Shown here: piece by piece, positions 54,901-61,947 of the stretch
Layout: the number at the start of each line of letters is the position of its first letter
Numbering within the stretch: position 1 is the stretch's first letter
Origin: an uncultured Bacteroides sp.
Lineage (GTDB): Bacteria > Bacteroidota > Bacteroidia > Bacteroidales > Bacteroidaceae
DNA length: 64,000 bases
Direction of reading: 5' to 3'
NCBI GenBank assembly: GCA_944322345.1
Contig: CALUOO010000001.1
Span: forward strand, 248,001-312,000
Notes under the pieces: generated by a model
What the model was told of the DNA's origin: nothing
Seen by the model: the letters and a program-made list of their open reading frames with translations, nothing else
The model's database searches: none
Position numbers and translations under genes: made by a program

Positions 54901-55041
54901 TACATTCACACCAATCAGAGGCTCATTATGTTCGTCCACCACTGTTCCTGTTACCTCGATTGTTTTTGTTTCTTCCTGCGCCATCACTTGCGAACTAAAG
55001 CCCAATAGCGCTATAAAAGCAATAAAACAAAGTTTTTTCAT
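51943..55041 (-). CDS. SusC/RagA family TonB-linked transporter of PUL B
   Basis: 1032 residues from the ATG at 55041 (MKKLCFIAFIALLGFSSQ), preferred over an in-frame upstream start because it opens a proper signal peptide. A carboxypeptidase-regulatory-like domain (EVTGTVVDEHNEPLIGVNVS), TonB-box-like DEVVVTGTGVQ, plug (IRGISTFGASNAALVLVDG, QVLKDASETAIYGSRGANGV) and barrel follow, ending KSITAGLSVNI. It imports the PUL B glycan. Unusually it is second in the operon, 27 bp after the IPT/NHL gene. Confidence 0.95.
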   Translation of the reverse strand: MKKLCFIAFIALLGFSSQVMAQEETKTIEVTGTVVDEHNEPLIGVNVSVKNVPGLGAITDINGKYRLKTEPYVRLIFSYIGFETKEVLVKTQQKVDVKMKEAEAKVLDEVVVTGTGVQKKISVTGAITSVDVDDLNHNSSSSLANALAGNVAGILAQQNSGQPGESTSEFWIRGISTFGASNAALVLVDGFERDLDDLNIEDIESFQVLKDASETAIYGSRGANGVVLITTRHGKAGKVNISAKVETTYNTRTITPEYVDGYTYANLLNEARITRNQSPMYTEDELFNLQHGLDPDLLPNVDWKDVVLKDGAMSYRASLNLNGGGNNARYYVSASYVEEQGMYKTADVLKQDYNANANLRRWNYRMNADLDITKSTLLRVGISGSLKLQNDAGKGSYVIWNSLTGYTPIASPVFFSNGRIPAVPDWVNDSRDNPWVAATQTGFRVNWWNQVQTNITLEQKLDFITKGLKFTGRFGYDTYNDNWIRKTKEPERWSVERYRDTDGNLVFHRMNEEKKLTQSSGGGGSRREFFEAVINYGRGFGDHHVNGTLKYNQDSKLQTYNIGTDLKNSIPRRHQGLAGRAAYNWKYRYFFNFNFGYSGSENFDKSNRFGFFPAISTAWNVAEEPWVKKHLKWMDMFKIRYSWGKVGSDNTGTRFPYLYTIGDVSGYQWADYGASNNYGGKTYTVMASPNIGWEIATKQDIGIDLSLFRDKFQLTVDYFHEQRDGIMMNRNSIPLTVGLYDVKTSKANVGSVLSTGWDGNFAYKQKFGDVRVTLRGNFTFSRNEIKEYDESYTDYPYKKSYGYQVDQRRGLIALGLFKDWDDVRNSPKQAWGDVMPGDIKYKDVNGDGMINNDDVVPLDHTSRPGMIYGIGLSVQWKGLDVNVHFQGAERVSNMLSGGIAHAFSRSSWGNILEGLTDNRWISREISGTEATENPNAPYPRLEYGNENGNNRRASTFWLRDNSYLRLKTVEVGYTIPKTLTRKIHFNNIRFFFRGNNLLTFSKFDLWDPEMNNTDGAAYPISKSITAGLSVNI

Positions 55042-55068
55042 GACAATTCTACAGATTAAAGTCAATAA

Positions 55069-56448
55069 TTACTCACCATTCAAATCTATCACACGAATGC
55101 GTTTATTATTCTTATCGGCCACATAGAAAATCCTATTTACCGCATCAAAAGCAATACCTGCAGGCTGATTGAAACGTGCCTCTTCAAGTAAATCTCCATC
55201 AACATATCCATACGGATTTTTATCCAATCCTTTACTTCCACGACCTGCATATGTATGTACATAGGCTTCAGGAGTTACATAACGAATAGCGTGTGAATAT
55301 TGATCGGCAAAATAAAAATCATAACAATCTTCCTTTCCTGCATCAGCGTATGCCTGATTATAGACAAATACACCTTGCATCGGATTACCCAATTTCGCAT
55401 TCAGTCCTAATCCATCAACACAACCTTCTGAGCCATTTCCACAAAATTCAACCGGAGCTTTCAATGTATGGTTCACCCAATCATATTCAGCCTTATAAAT
55501 CCTCTTCCGTGGAGGAATAACGATATAGGCATAATTACCTGTCGGATGGAAAGCAATAAAAATCTGTGAGTCATCCCCTCCTACAATAAATAACTTTTCT
55601 TTCTTTTCTGGAGCCCACTCCCAAAGATGTTTAAAAATAGTTCCTGTATTTCGTTCGCTAAAATAAAGTTCTCTATTATATGGATGAGGAGATACGGAAT
55701 TATTTTTACGACCCCGAACAGCTACCATAGGCTTCTTATAATCATCTTTCCGAAAAAGCATAGACATTGCAACTGCAGTCTCTGCATCTTGCTCATTAGC
55801 GACCAACAAAGTATCTCCTGTTCGAGTAAAACCTATTTCACGAATAGAGTACCATTGGGCCTGTCCTTTCGATATTAATCGTGAAACCTCTCTTTTCTGC
55901 ATATCCAAAATACGAATCACTTCTCTATTGTCTACCAAATAAACCATATGAGGATTTTTAGGATCAGCCGTCATCCATTCAGGACCAACAAAACCAGCCA
56001 CATCGAAACTTCCGTCAACAGCCTCAGTCTTACCAGTTTCATCAATATATCCACACAAAGTCTTCACCTGTTTCGTTACTGTATAATTAACAGGCATAGG
56101 AGCTGCGGTATAATTCTCCGTCTGCCCTACAGCAACTTCCACCTTATCATTATTATAAGATTTAGGTGAAACAATGCAATAGATTACCTCCCCGTCACTA
56201 CCTATTACATTCGCTTCGGTTCCTCCTACCTTCACATGAATTTGCGAAACATCAGTTCCAAAATTCTTTCCGAATATATACAAGCGTGTACGTGCCCGAC
56301 AATCTTTAGGACTAAAGTCAGTCACTTCAATCGGTTTATTCGGATCATGCGTCTTTGAAGAGATCTCATCATCCGAACAAGACACCATACATAATGCTCC
56401 TAGACAAGCAAAAAGCATTAGCTTTGTTCTACATAAAATTTTTTTCAT
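55069..56448 (-). CDS. IPT/TIG and NHL-repeat surface lipoprotein
   Basis: 459 residues from MKKILC. Lipobox MVSC then SDDEISS. An IPT/TIG sandwich at about 40-120 (PIEVTDFSPKDCRARTRLYIFGKNFG) is followed by a six-bladed NHL-type propeller (GPEWMTADPKNPHMVYLVDN, EARFNQPAGIAFDAVNRIFYVADKNN). Such proteins replace or supplement SusE/F-type glycan binders. Here it is the first gene of the PUL, upstream of SusC. Propeller NHL domains may also hydrolyse or bind sugars; no catalytic residues are evident. Confidence 0.9.
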   Translation of the reverse strand: MKKILCRTKLMLFACLGALCMVSCSDDEISSKTHDPNKPIEVTDFSPKDCRARTRLYIFGKNFGTDVSQIHVKVGGTEANVIGSDGEVIYCIVSPKSYNNDKVEVAVGQTENYTAAPMPVNYTVTKQVKTLCGYIDETGKTEAVDGSFDVAGFVGPEWMTADPKNPHMVYLVDNREVIRILDMQKREVSRLISKGQAQWYSIREIGFTRTGDTLLVANEQDAETAVAMSMLFRKDDYKKPMVAVRGRKNNSVSPHPYNRELYFSERNTGTIFKHLWEWAPEKKEKLFIVGGDDSQIFIAFHPTGNYAYIVIPPRKRIYKAEYDWVNHTLKAPVEFCGNGSEGCVDGLGLNAKLGNPMQGVFVYNQAYADAGKEDCYDFYFADQYSHAIRYVTPEAYVHTYAGRGSKGLDKNPYGYVDGDLLEEARFNQPAGIAFDAVNRIFYVADKNNKRIRVIDLNGE

Positions 56449-56532
56449 TGGCATACTCTATTATTTAAGATTATAAAAATTAACGTCAATTATTCTCTAT
56501 CCATAAACTCACTTTTAACCCGTGAACGTTTA

Positions 56533-56540
56533 CAAATCTA
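56533..56540 (-). promoter_or_regulatory. Candidate -7 element of PUL B
   Basis: Minus-strand TAGATTTG fits TAnnTTTG, 85 bp before the IPT/NHL start. No -33 TTTG at the right distance, which suits an activator-dependent promoter. Confidence 0.4.
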
Positions 56541-57013
56541 ATTAATAAGAAAAGAAGAAATGTAAGTTTTTGTACAAAAAATATTCATATATTGTACTAT
56601 ACAAATATTTAACATACAAATAATATCTTGATAACTAACAAATTAAGTAAAGCTATAAATTTAACTTTTAGCACATACAGTTAAATTAGCATTAATTAAT
56701 GGTTAATTAATTGTTCTCGCACACAAAACAATTAAAGTTTTCGATATTATAGCGTAATATTATAAAAAGCACACAAAAAGAAGGGAATATTACATTAAAA
56801 AAAATCGTATCAATAACCCATATGTTATTTTTTTCAACTTGAATAATAAAGCAAACATCTTACATAAACACACAAAAAATGGATAATAGATCAATATAAT
56901 GAATATACAAATGCTCTATCACCATCATAGAAAATACGAATTCAAATCATCAGCAAATAATATACAAGAGACAAAATCTGCGCAAGTATTATTTAAGTCA
57001 TTTACGATTCCAT

Positions 57014-57079
57014 TTTCGTCCCACTATAGTAGAACTTTCGTTCCATTTAACTAGAACTATCGTTCCACTGTAGTGGAAC
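57014..57079. repeat. Array D: three 22-bp units (GTTCCACT..AGTGGAAC family)
   Basis: Units at 57014-57035, 57036-57057 and 57058-57079, each beginning T-[TA]-TCGT and ending GAAC. The third holds a perfect dyad, GTTCCACT, GT, AGTGGAAC (57062-57079). It lies 120 bp beyond the end of the kinase-AraC gene and about 565 bp upstream of the IPT/NHL start. Confidence 0.87.
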
Positions 57080-57198
57080 GAAAAATTACCTGGAAACCAA
57101 TCAGATAAAAACTATAACAAAAGGCAAGAAGCCAAACAATAATTCCCCTCTATCAACTATGAGAAAAGATGATACAAAAAAATAGAACTTAAAGAAAA

Positions 57199-58599
57199 TC
57201 AATTGAATACAATTGGAAGTTTTTGTTTACGATATTGCATAGGAGACACATGATAATGCTCTTTGAAACATTTACTGAAATATCTGCCTGAGCTAAATCC
57301 CAGTTTCAATGCGATTTCCTCTATTTGCCATTCCGGATGCCCCAACAGTAAACCAGTAGCTATTTTCAAACGATAATTCAAAATAAATTCTGCAGGCGTA
57401 TTCCGAGTCCAGTTTTTCATAATTTTAAATAACTGAGTACGACTTACTCCTATTTCTTTAGCCAGTTTACAAACATCAAAATCAGGATCGTCCAAGTGTG
57501 CCTCAACAGCCATTTCAACTTTCCTGATAAATTGATTTCCATAGGCCTCATTATTCTGCCACGCCGCATTCTCATTAGAATCAATATGCCCGTAACAGTT
57601 ATCTTCTTTATTTTTCTCCTCCACCCTGTCGTTCTCTATCTCGATAGGATTTATTGCAAAACTATCCAATGAAATCGAAGGAGTTTTACCTATCCATTGA
57701 CCAGAACACTTGGAAACAGGCTCTAATGTAACACGAGAATCATTGCGTAAAAGCACATCATCCAACATTAAACGAACAATAAAAACTGTCCCATATTCGG
57801 GCTTACTTTCAACAACAATATTTCCATGATGGAGATCAACAATTTCTTTGCTCAACATCAATCCAATACCAGTCTTCTGTTTTTCTCTTTCTTTGTGATA
57901 GTGACGCTCAAAAATCAGATTTATATCCTCCTTTTGCATGCCGATCCCTGTATCTAAGACACATATCACAAAAGAGTTTTCTTCTTTTACAACTGTCAGT
58001 TCCACCGTATCTCCTTCTCGAGTATATTTAAACGCATTGGAAAGGAGATTAAAAAAGACTTTACGCAATTGAATCGGATCAAACCAACATAATAAGACAT
58101 CCGGATGTATATCAAAGCGATAATTCAGACCTTGTGATACAGCCTTCTCTTTAAACGATAAATAAACATCTCTAAGAAAAGGTATGATATCTTGATAAGA
58201 GACATTCAATCTCAACTGGCTTTGCTCTAGTTTATGAAAATCCAACAATTCATTCAACAAATGCCGCATATAAAAAGCATTTTTATAAAGTTTCCCCATC
58301 TTATTGCGGATTAGATTATTCAATCCTTTAGAATTCATCAGAGCTTCTATTTGTGATATATTCAGAATTAACGGAGTTTGTAATTCATGACTAAGTTTCT
58401 CAAATAAATCGAACTTAGAACGGTCCATTTTAACAACCAATTCCTTTTCCTCCTCACTTTTTTCCAGCAATATCTTCAATTTTTTCCTGCGTGCTCTTTC
58501 ATATAACGCCCATCCAGCAATAAACGCAACAGACAAAACATAAATCAAAAGCCACAAAATATCATCGGCTATCGGATAGATAATCAATATTAACTTCAT
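57199..58599 (-). CDS. Membrane histidine kinase fused to AraC-type DNA-binding domain, lacking sensor and receiver domains
   Basis: 466 residues from the ATG at 58599; a GTG at 58623 is possible, and an in-frame TAA at 58633-58635 rules out anything longer. One N-terminal membrane helix (about 13-33) leads directly into a coiled stretch and a kinase core: H-box KLSHELQTPL (His71), N-box NLLSNAFKYT, G1 DTGIGM, G2 TGIGLMLSKEI. About 75 low-complexity residues follow, then an AraC helix-turn-helix pair (FDVCKLAKEIGVSRTQLFKIMK; EEIALKLGFSSGRYFSKCFKEHYHVSPMQYRK). Ordinary hybrid two-component systems have a large periplasmic propeller and a receiver between kinase and AraC; both are absent. Likely regulator of PUL B. 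Confidence 0.9.
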   Translation of the reverse strand: MKLILIIYPIADDILWLLIYVLSVAFIAGWALYERARRKKLKILLEKSEEEKELVVKMDRSKFDLFEKLSHELQTPLILNISQIEALMNSKGLNNLIRNKMGKLYKNAFYMRHLLNELLDFHKLEQSQLRLNVSYQDIIPFLRDVYLSFKEKAVSQGLNYRFDIHPDVLLCWFDPIQLRKVFFNLLSNAFKYTREGDTVELTVVKEENSFVICVLDTGIGMQKEDINLIFERHYHKEREKQKTGIGLMLSKEIVDLHHGNIVVESKPEYGTVFIVRLMLDDVLLRNDSRVTLEPVSKCSGQWIGKTPSISLDSFAINPIEIENDRVEEKNKEDNCYGHIDSNENAAWQNNEAYGNQFIRKVEMAVEAHLDDPDFDVCKLAKEIGVSRTQLFKIMKNWTRNTPAEFILNYRLKIATGLLLGHPEWQIEEIALKLGFSSGRYFSKCFKEHYHVSPMQYRKQKLPIVFN

Positions 58600-58698
58600 C
58601 CCTTCAAAATTTCTTTTTTTCACGGCAATTACTTAAAAACAGTCTAACGTTTTCGTTAACGATCCAAATATATAAAATTTTATTATTCCTCAAAAAAG

Positions 58699-58741
58699 AA
58701 ATAAAAAAAGAGTGCATATGAATCTCTTCATACGCACTCTT
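58699..58741 (-). terminator. Terminator of the glyS-FKBP operon
   Basis: 15-bp stem with one mismatch (58708-58722 with 58727-58741), 4-nt loop, followed on the minus strand by a seven-T run. Confidence 0.9.
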
Positions 58742-58764
58742 CATTTTCAACAAATTTATAGAAA

Positions 58765-59397
58765 TTACTCTTCTGCTACATAATCTGTATCCAATAATTG
58801 AATATCGAATATCAACGCTGAATAACCTAAAATAATAGTTGTATTAGTACTCGAATCTTTCTGCCCACTACTGCCATATCCATATTGCCATGGAATATAT
58901 ACCTCCCAACGATCTCCTACACGCATATGTTGCAGCACCTCCTGCCAACCGGATACAAGAGTAGACAACTCAAAAGTAGATGGGTTTGTCTCACCTTCAC
59001 CCACATTTACGCCAGAACCATCCGGATCATCAACATTAGGATCCTCTCCATAAAAACCATCAAAACGTTCTCTTAAAATGTTCATGCCCTTATAATAGAC
59101 AGTTACAGTTGAGCCAGTTGTCGGTCGTTTACCAAGTAAATCCTGATTTTCTGCATCAGATTCCACTTTCTCTTTCACCTTATAATATATATATTCCGAT
59201 GGAGAGATGTACATGCTAAAGCGTTGTAGTCCACCATGATTAACAGGATCTGCATCATAAACATTTGCCAACGAATCGATAAAAGCTTCGTTCCGTGCAC
59301 GCCAGTTATCATAACGGCCAACTTCCTCTGTCTCCTCACAGGAAACAAACACCAATGCAAACAAAAGGCAGAAATAGGAAAAAATCTTCTTGTTCAT
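58765..59397 (-). CDS. FKBP-type peptidyl-prolyl isomerase lipoprotein
   Basis: 210 residues. Lipobox FVSC (Cys20) then EETEEVGRYDNW. The FKBP fold occupies the C-terminal half: TGSTVTVYYKGMNI, STLVSGWQEVLQHMRVGDRWEVYIPWQYGYGS and ALIFDIQLLD, with an insertion rich in Asp and Gly (about 115-140) in place of the usual short loop. It assists folding of exported proteins. It lies 12 bp after glyS. Confidence 0.9.
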   Translation of the reverse strand: MNKKIFSYFCLLFALVFVSCEETEEVGRYDNWRARNEAFIDSLANVYDADPVNHGGLQRFSMYISPSEYIYYKVKEKVESDAENQDLLGKRPTTGSTVTVYYKGMNILRERFDGFYGEDPNVDDPDGSGVNVGEGETNPSTFELSTLVSGWQEVLQHMRVGDRWEVYIPWQYGYGSSGQKDSSTNTTIILGYSALIFDIQLLDTDYVAEE

Positions 59398-59409
59398 TCG
59401 TTGAAACTT

Positions 59410-60951
59410 TTATTGTAGAGTTTTCAACAGAGAAGTTATACTTACTCTGTCAGCAATGATATTATTTAATTCTGAAATCGCCACACGTTCCTGTTCCATC
59501 GTATCACGATTACGCAATGTAACACAATTATCTTCCAATGTCTGATGATCAACTGTTACACAGTAAGGAGTACCAATGGCATCCTGACGACGATAGCGTT
59601 TTCCAATGCTGTCTTTCTCATCATACTGGCAATGGAAATGGAATTTCAAATCATCAATAATCTCACGTGCTTTTTCCGGAAGTCCATCTTTCTTTACCAA
59701 CGGCATTACTGCCAATTTAACTGGAGCAAGTGCAGCAGGAAGCTTCAAGACAACCCGACTTTCACCATTTTCTAATTTTTCTTCACAATATGCAGCACTC
59801 ATCACACTGAGGAACATACGGTCTACACCAATAGAAGTCTCGATTACATATGGAGTATAAGATTCGTTCAGTTCCGGATCAAAATATTTGATACTCTTAC
59901 CCGAGAACTTCTCGTGCTGCGACAAATCAAAGTTGGTACGAGAGTGGATTCCTTCCACTTCCTTAAATCCAAATGGCATCAAGAATTCAATATCAGTAGC
60001 AGCATTAGCATAATGAGCCAACTTATCATGATCATGATAACGATAATGGTCATCACCAAAGCCCAAAGCTTTATGCCATTTCAAGCGAATTTCTTTCCAC
60101 TTTTTGAACCATTCAAGCTCAGTACCGGGTTTTACAAAGAACTGCATTTCCATCTGTTCAAATTCGCGCATACGGAATATGAACTGACGGGCTACTATTT
60201 CATTACGGAATGCCTTTCCTATCTGTGCTATACCAAAAGGTATTTTCATACGGCCAGTCTTCTGTACATTCAGATAGTTGACAAAAATTCCCTGTGCTGT
60301 TTCAGGACGGAGATAAATTTTCATGGATCCATCAGCAGTTGACCCCATCTCTGTAGTAAACATAAGGTTAAACTGACGTACCTCTGTCCAATTCTTTGTA
60401 CCAGAAATAGGACAAACAATCTCTTCATCCAAAATAATCTGACGAAGTTCATTCAAATCATTATCATTCAATGCCTTTGCAAATCTTTCATGCAGTGCAT
60501 CTCGTTTTGCTTGATGCTCCAGTACACGAGGATTAGTGGAACGGAACTGTGCTTCATCAAATGCATCACCGAACTTCTTTGCAGCCTTGGCTACTTCTTT
60601 ATTGATCTTTTCGTCGTATTTAGCCAACTGATCTTCAATCAGTACATCAGCACGATATCGTTTCTTCGAGTCCCTGTTGTCAATCAACGGATCATTAAAA
60701 GCATCTACATGACCAGATGCCTTCCAGATAGTGGGGTGCATAAAGATTGCAGAATCAATTCCTACAATATTTTCATGCAACAGCACCATGCTGTCCCACC
60801 AGTATTTTTTGATATTGTTTTTCAGTTCTACACCCATCTGGCCGTAGTCGTACACAGCGCCCAGTCCGTCATAAATATCACTGGAAGGAAATACAAATCC
60901 ATACTCCTTACAATGCGATACAAGTTTCTTAAAAACGTCTTCTTGTGCCAT
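59410..60951 (-). CDS. glyS: Glycyl-tRNA synthetase (single-chain, class II)
   Basis: 513 residues, the alpha2-type enzyme. It starts with KLVSHCKEYGFVFPSSDIYDGLGAVYDYGQMG (motif 1 region). Motif 2 is FRNEIVARQFIFRMREFEQMEMQFF and motif 3 is PYVIETSIGVDRMFLSVM. The anticodon-binding domain begins at about 400 (APVKLAVMPLVKKDGL) and contains CVTVDHQTLEDNCVTLRNRDTMEQ. It charges tRNA-Gly with glycine. TATCTTTG lies 50 bp upstream. Confidence 0.97.
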   Translation of the reverse strand: MAQEDVFKKLVSHCKEYGFVFPSSDIYDGLGAVYDYGQMGVELKNNIKKYWWDSMVLLHENIVGIDSAIFMHPTIWKASGHVDAFNDPLIDNRDSKKRYRADVLIEDQLAKYDEKINKEVAKAAKKFGDAFDEAQFRSTNPRVLEHQAKRDALHERFAKALNDNDLNELRQIILDEEIVCPISGTKNWTEVRQFNLMFTTEMGSTADGSMKIYLRPETAQGIFVNYLNVQKTGRMKIPFGIAQIGKAFRNEIVARQFIFRMREFEQMEMQFFVKPGTELEWFKKWKEIRLKWHKALGFGDDHYRYHDHDKLAHYANAATDIEFLMPFGFKEVEGIHSRTNFDLSQHEKFSGKSIKYFDPELNESYTPYVIETSIGVDRMFLSVMSAAYCEEKLENGESRVVLKLPAALAPVKLAVMPLVKKDGLPEKAREIIDDLKFHFHCQYDEKDSIGKRYRRQDAIGTPYCVTVDHQTLEDNCVTLRNRDTMEQERVAISELNNIIADRVSITSLLKTLQ

Positions 60952-61001
60952 TTTTTATAAATACCTATTAATTTGATTTTCTTTTCTGATAAAAAGTGCC
61001 A

Positions 61002-61009
61002 CAAAGATA
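61002..61009 (-). promoter_or_regulatory. -7 element of glyS
   Basis: Minus-strand TATCTTTG, perfect consensus, 50 bp before the glyS ATG. Confidence 0.6.
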
Positions 61010-61085
61010 GGCATTTATCTTATAAATAAGAGCAGATGGATATTAATTTATCTTATCCACAAATCTTCTTTCAAGGAAAATCTCC

Positions 61086-61093
61086 TATATTTG
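61086..61093 (+). promoter_or_regulatory. -7 element of the apbE operon
   Basis: TATATTTG, perfect consensus, 36 bp before the apbE ATG. Confidence 0.6.
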
Positions 61094-61129
61094 CAAACCA
61101 TAATGTGTTAAAGTCAAAATGATTAGCCC

Positions 61130-61942
61130 ATGTTAAAAACATCCCAAAAGTATTATGAGAAAGAATCCATGTTCCATGGGTCTGTACCTCATGTCATGGG
61201 CACACGTTTCGATATCCTACTTATTACCCCTGACTATAACTCTGCACAAAAAATTTGGGAATCAACTATCTATGAACTTGAGCATTTAGACAATCTACTC
61301 AATCGCTTTGATCCGCAAAGTGAAGTTTCACAGCTGAACAAGCATCTTCTTCAAGACAAATGGTTTCAGATGAGCGAGGAATTGGATACAATTCTCAATT
61401 TATGTGGCCAATATTACCAACAAACATTTCATTTATTTGACGTAACACTAAAGGACTTTTCGCAATTACACTTCCACAATGATCATTACATTTCATCAGA
61501 ACAGCAAAATATCTCGCTCGATTTTGGTGGCTTTGCCAAAGGATATGCTTTGACAAAGATCAGAGAAAAGATTGTGGCAGAAAACATAACAGATGCTTTC
61601 ATTGACTTTGGCAACAGTTCCATCCTAGGATTAGGACATCACCCATATGGTGACTGTTGGAAAGTAAGCCTTCTCAATCCTTACAATCAATCACCGCTAA
61701 ATGAATTCAGCCTTAAAGATACAGCTCTTTCCACTTCCGGTAATACAGCCCAGTATGCGGGACATATCATCCATCCTGTCACGGGCATTCGCAACCAACA
61801 GAGGAAAGCATGCACCATCGTTTCTGACGACCCACTAAAAGCTGAAATACTAAGCACCGTATGGATGATTGCAGACGAGAAGCAGCAAGAAATGCTCTGT
61901 CAGAAATTCGACGACATAACAGGAAATACATATTTATTATAG
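61130..61942 (+). CDS. apbE: FAD:protein FMN transferase (ApbE family)
   Basis: 270 residues. ApbE marks: VMGTRFDILL near the start, LNRFDPQSEVSQLNKH, LDFGGFAKGYALTKI (the FAD-binding GGxAKG motif) and ALSTSGNTAQYAGHIIHPVTG. It covalently attaches FMN to Thr/Ser of flavoproteins such as Na+-NQR and Rnf subunits. It is shorter than typical (about 330) and has no signal peptide or lipobox, so it may act in the cytoplasm or be an N-terminally reduced variant. First gene of a three-gene operon. Confidence 0.88.
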   Translation: MLKTSQKYYEKESMFHGSVPHVMGTRFDILLITPDYNSAQKIWESTIYELEHLDNLLNRFDPQSEVSQLNKHLLQDKWFQMSEELDTILNLCGQYYQQTFHLFDVTLKDFSQLHFHNDHYISSEQQNISLDFGGFAKGYALTKIREKIVAENITDAFIDFGNSSILGLGHHPYGDCWKVSLLNPYNQSPLNEFSLKDTALSTSGNTAQYAGHIIHPVTGIRNQQRKACTIVSDDPLKAEILSTVWMIADEKQQEMLCQKFDDITGNTYLL

Positions 61943-61947
61943 AAGAA

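Larger units (their letters stand above)
56455..57198. other. Long AT-rich intergenic region upstream of PUL B
   Basis: 744 bp without a credible gene. It contains a -7 box at 56533-56540 and repeat array D at 57014-57079. The stretch between them is very AT-rich with short direct words such as ATATTATA. The regulator of PUL B would be expected to bind here. Confidence 0.6.

Noticed and set aside
10400-57079. The short arrays as CRISPR loci
   Set aside because: Units are directly contiguous with no unique spacers, only three or four per site, and no cas genes are present.
61861-61947. Upstream extension of the Gfo/Idh protein
   Set aside because: Overlaps apbE by 82 bp and would place 29 charged residues before the signal peptide.
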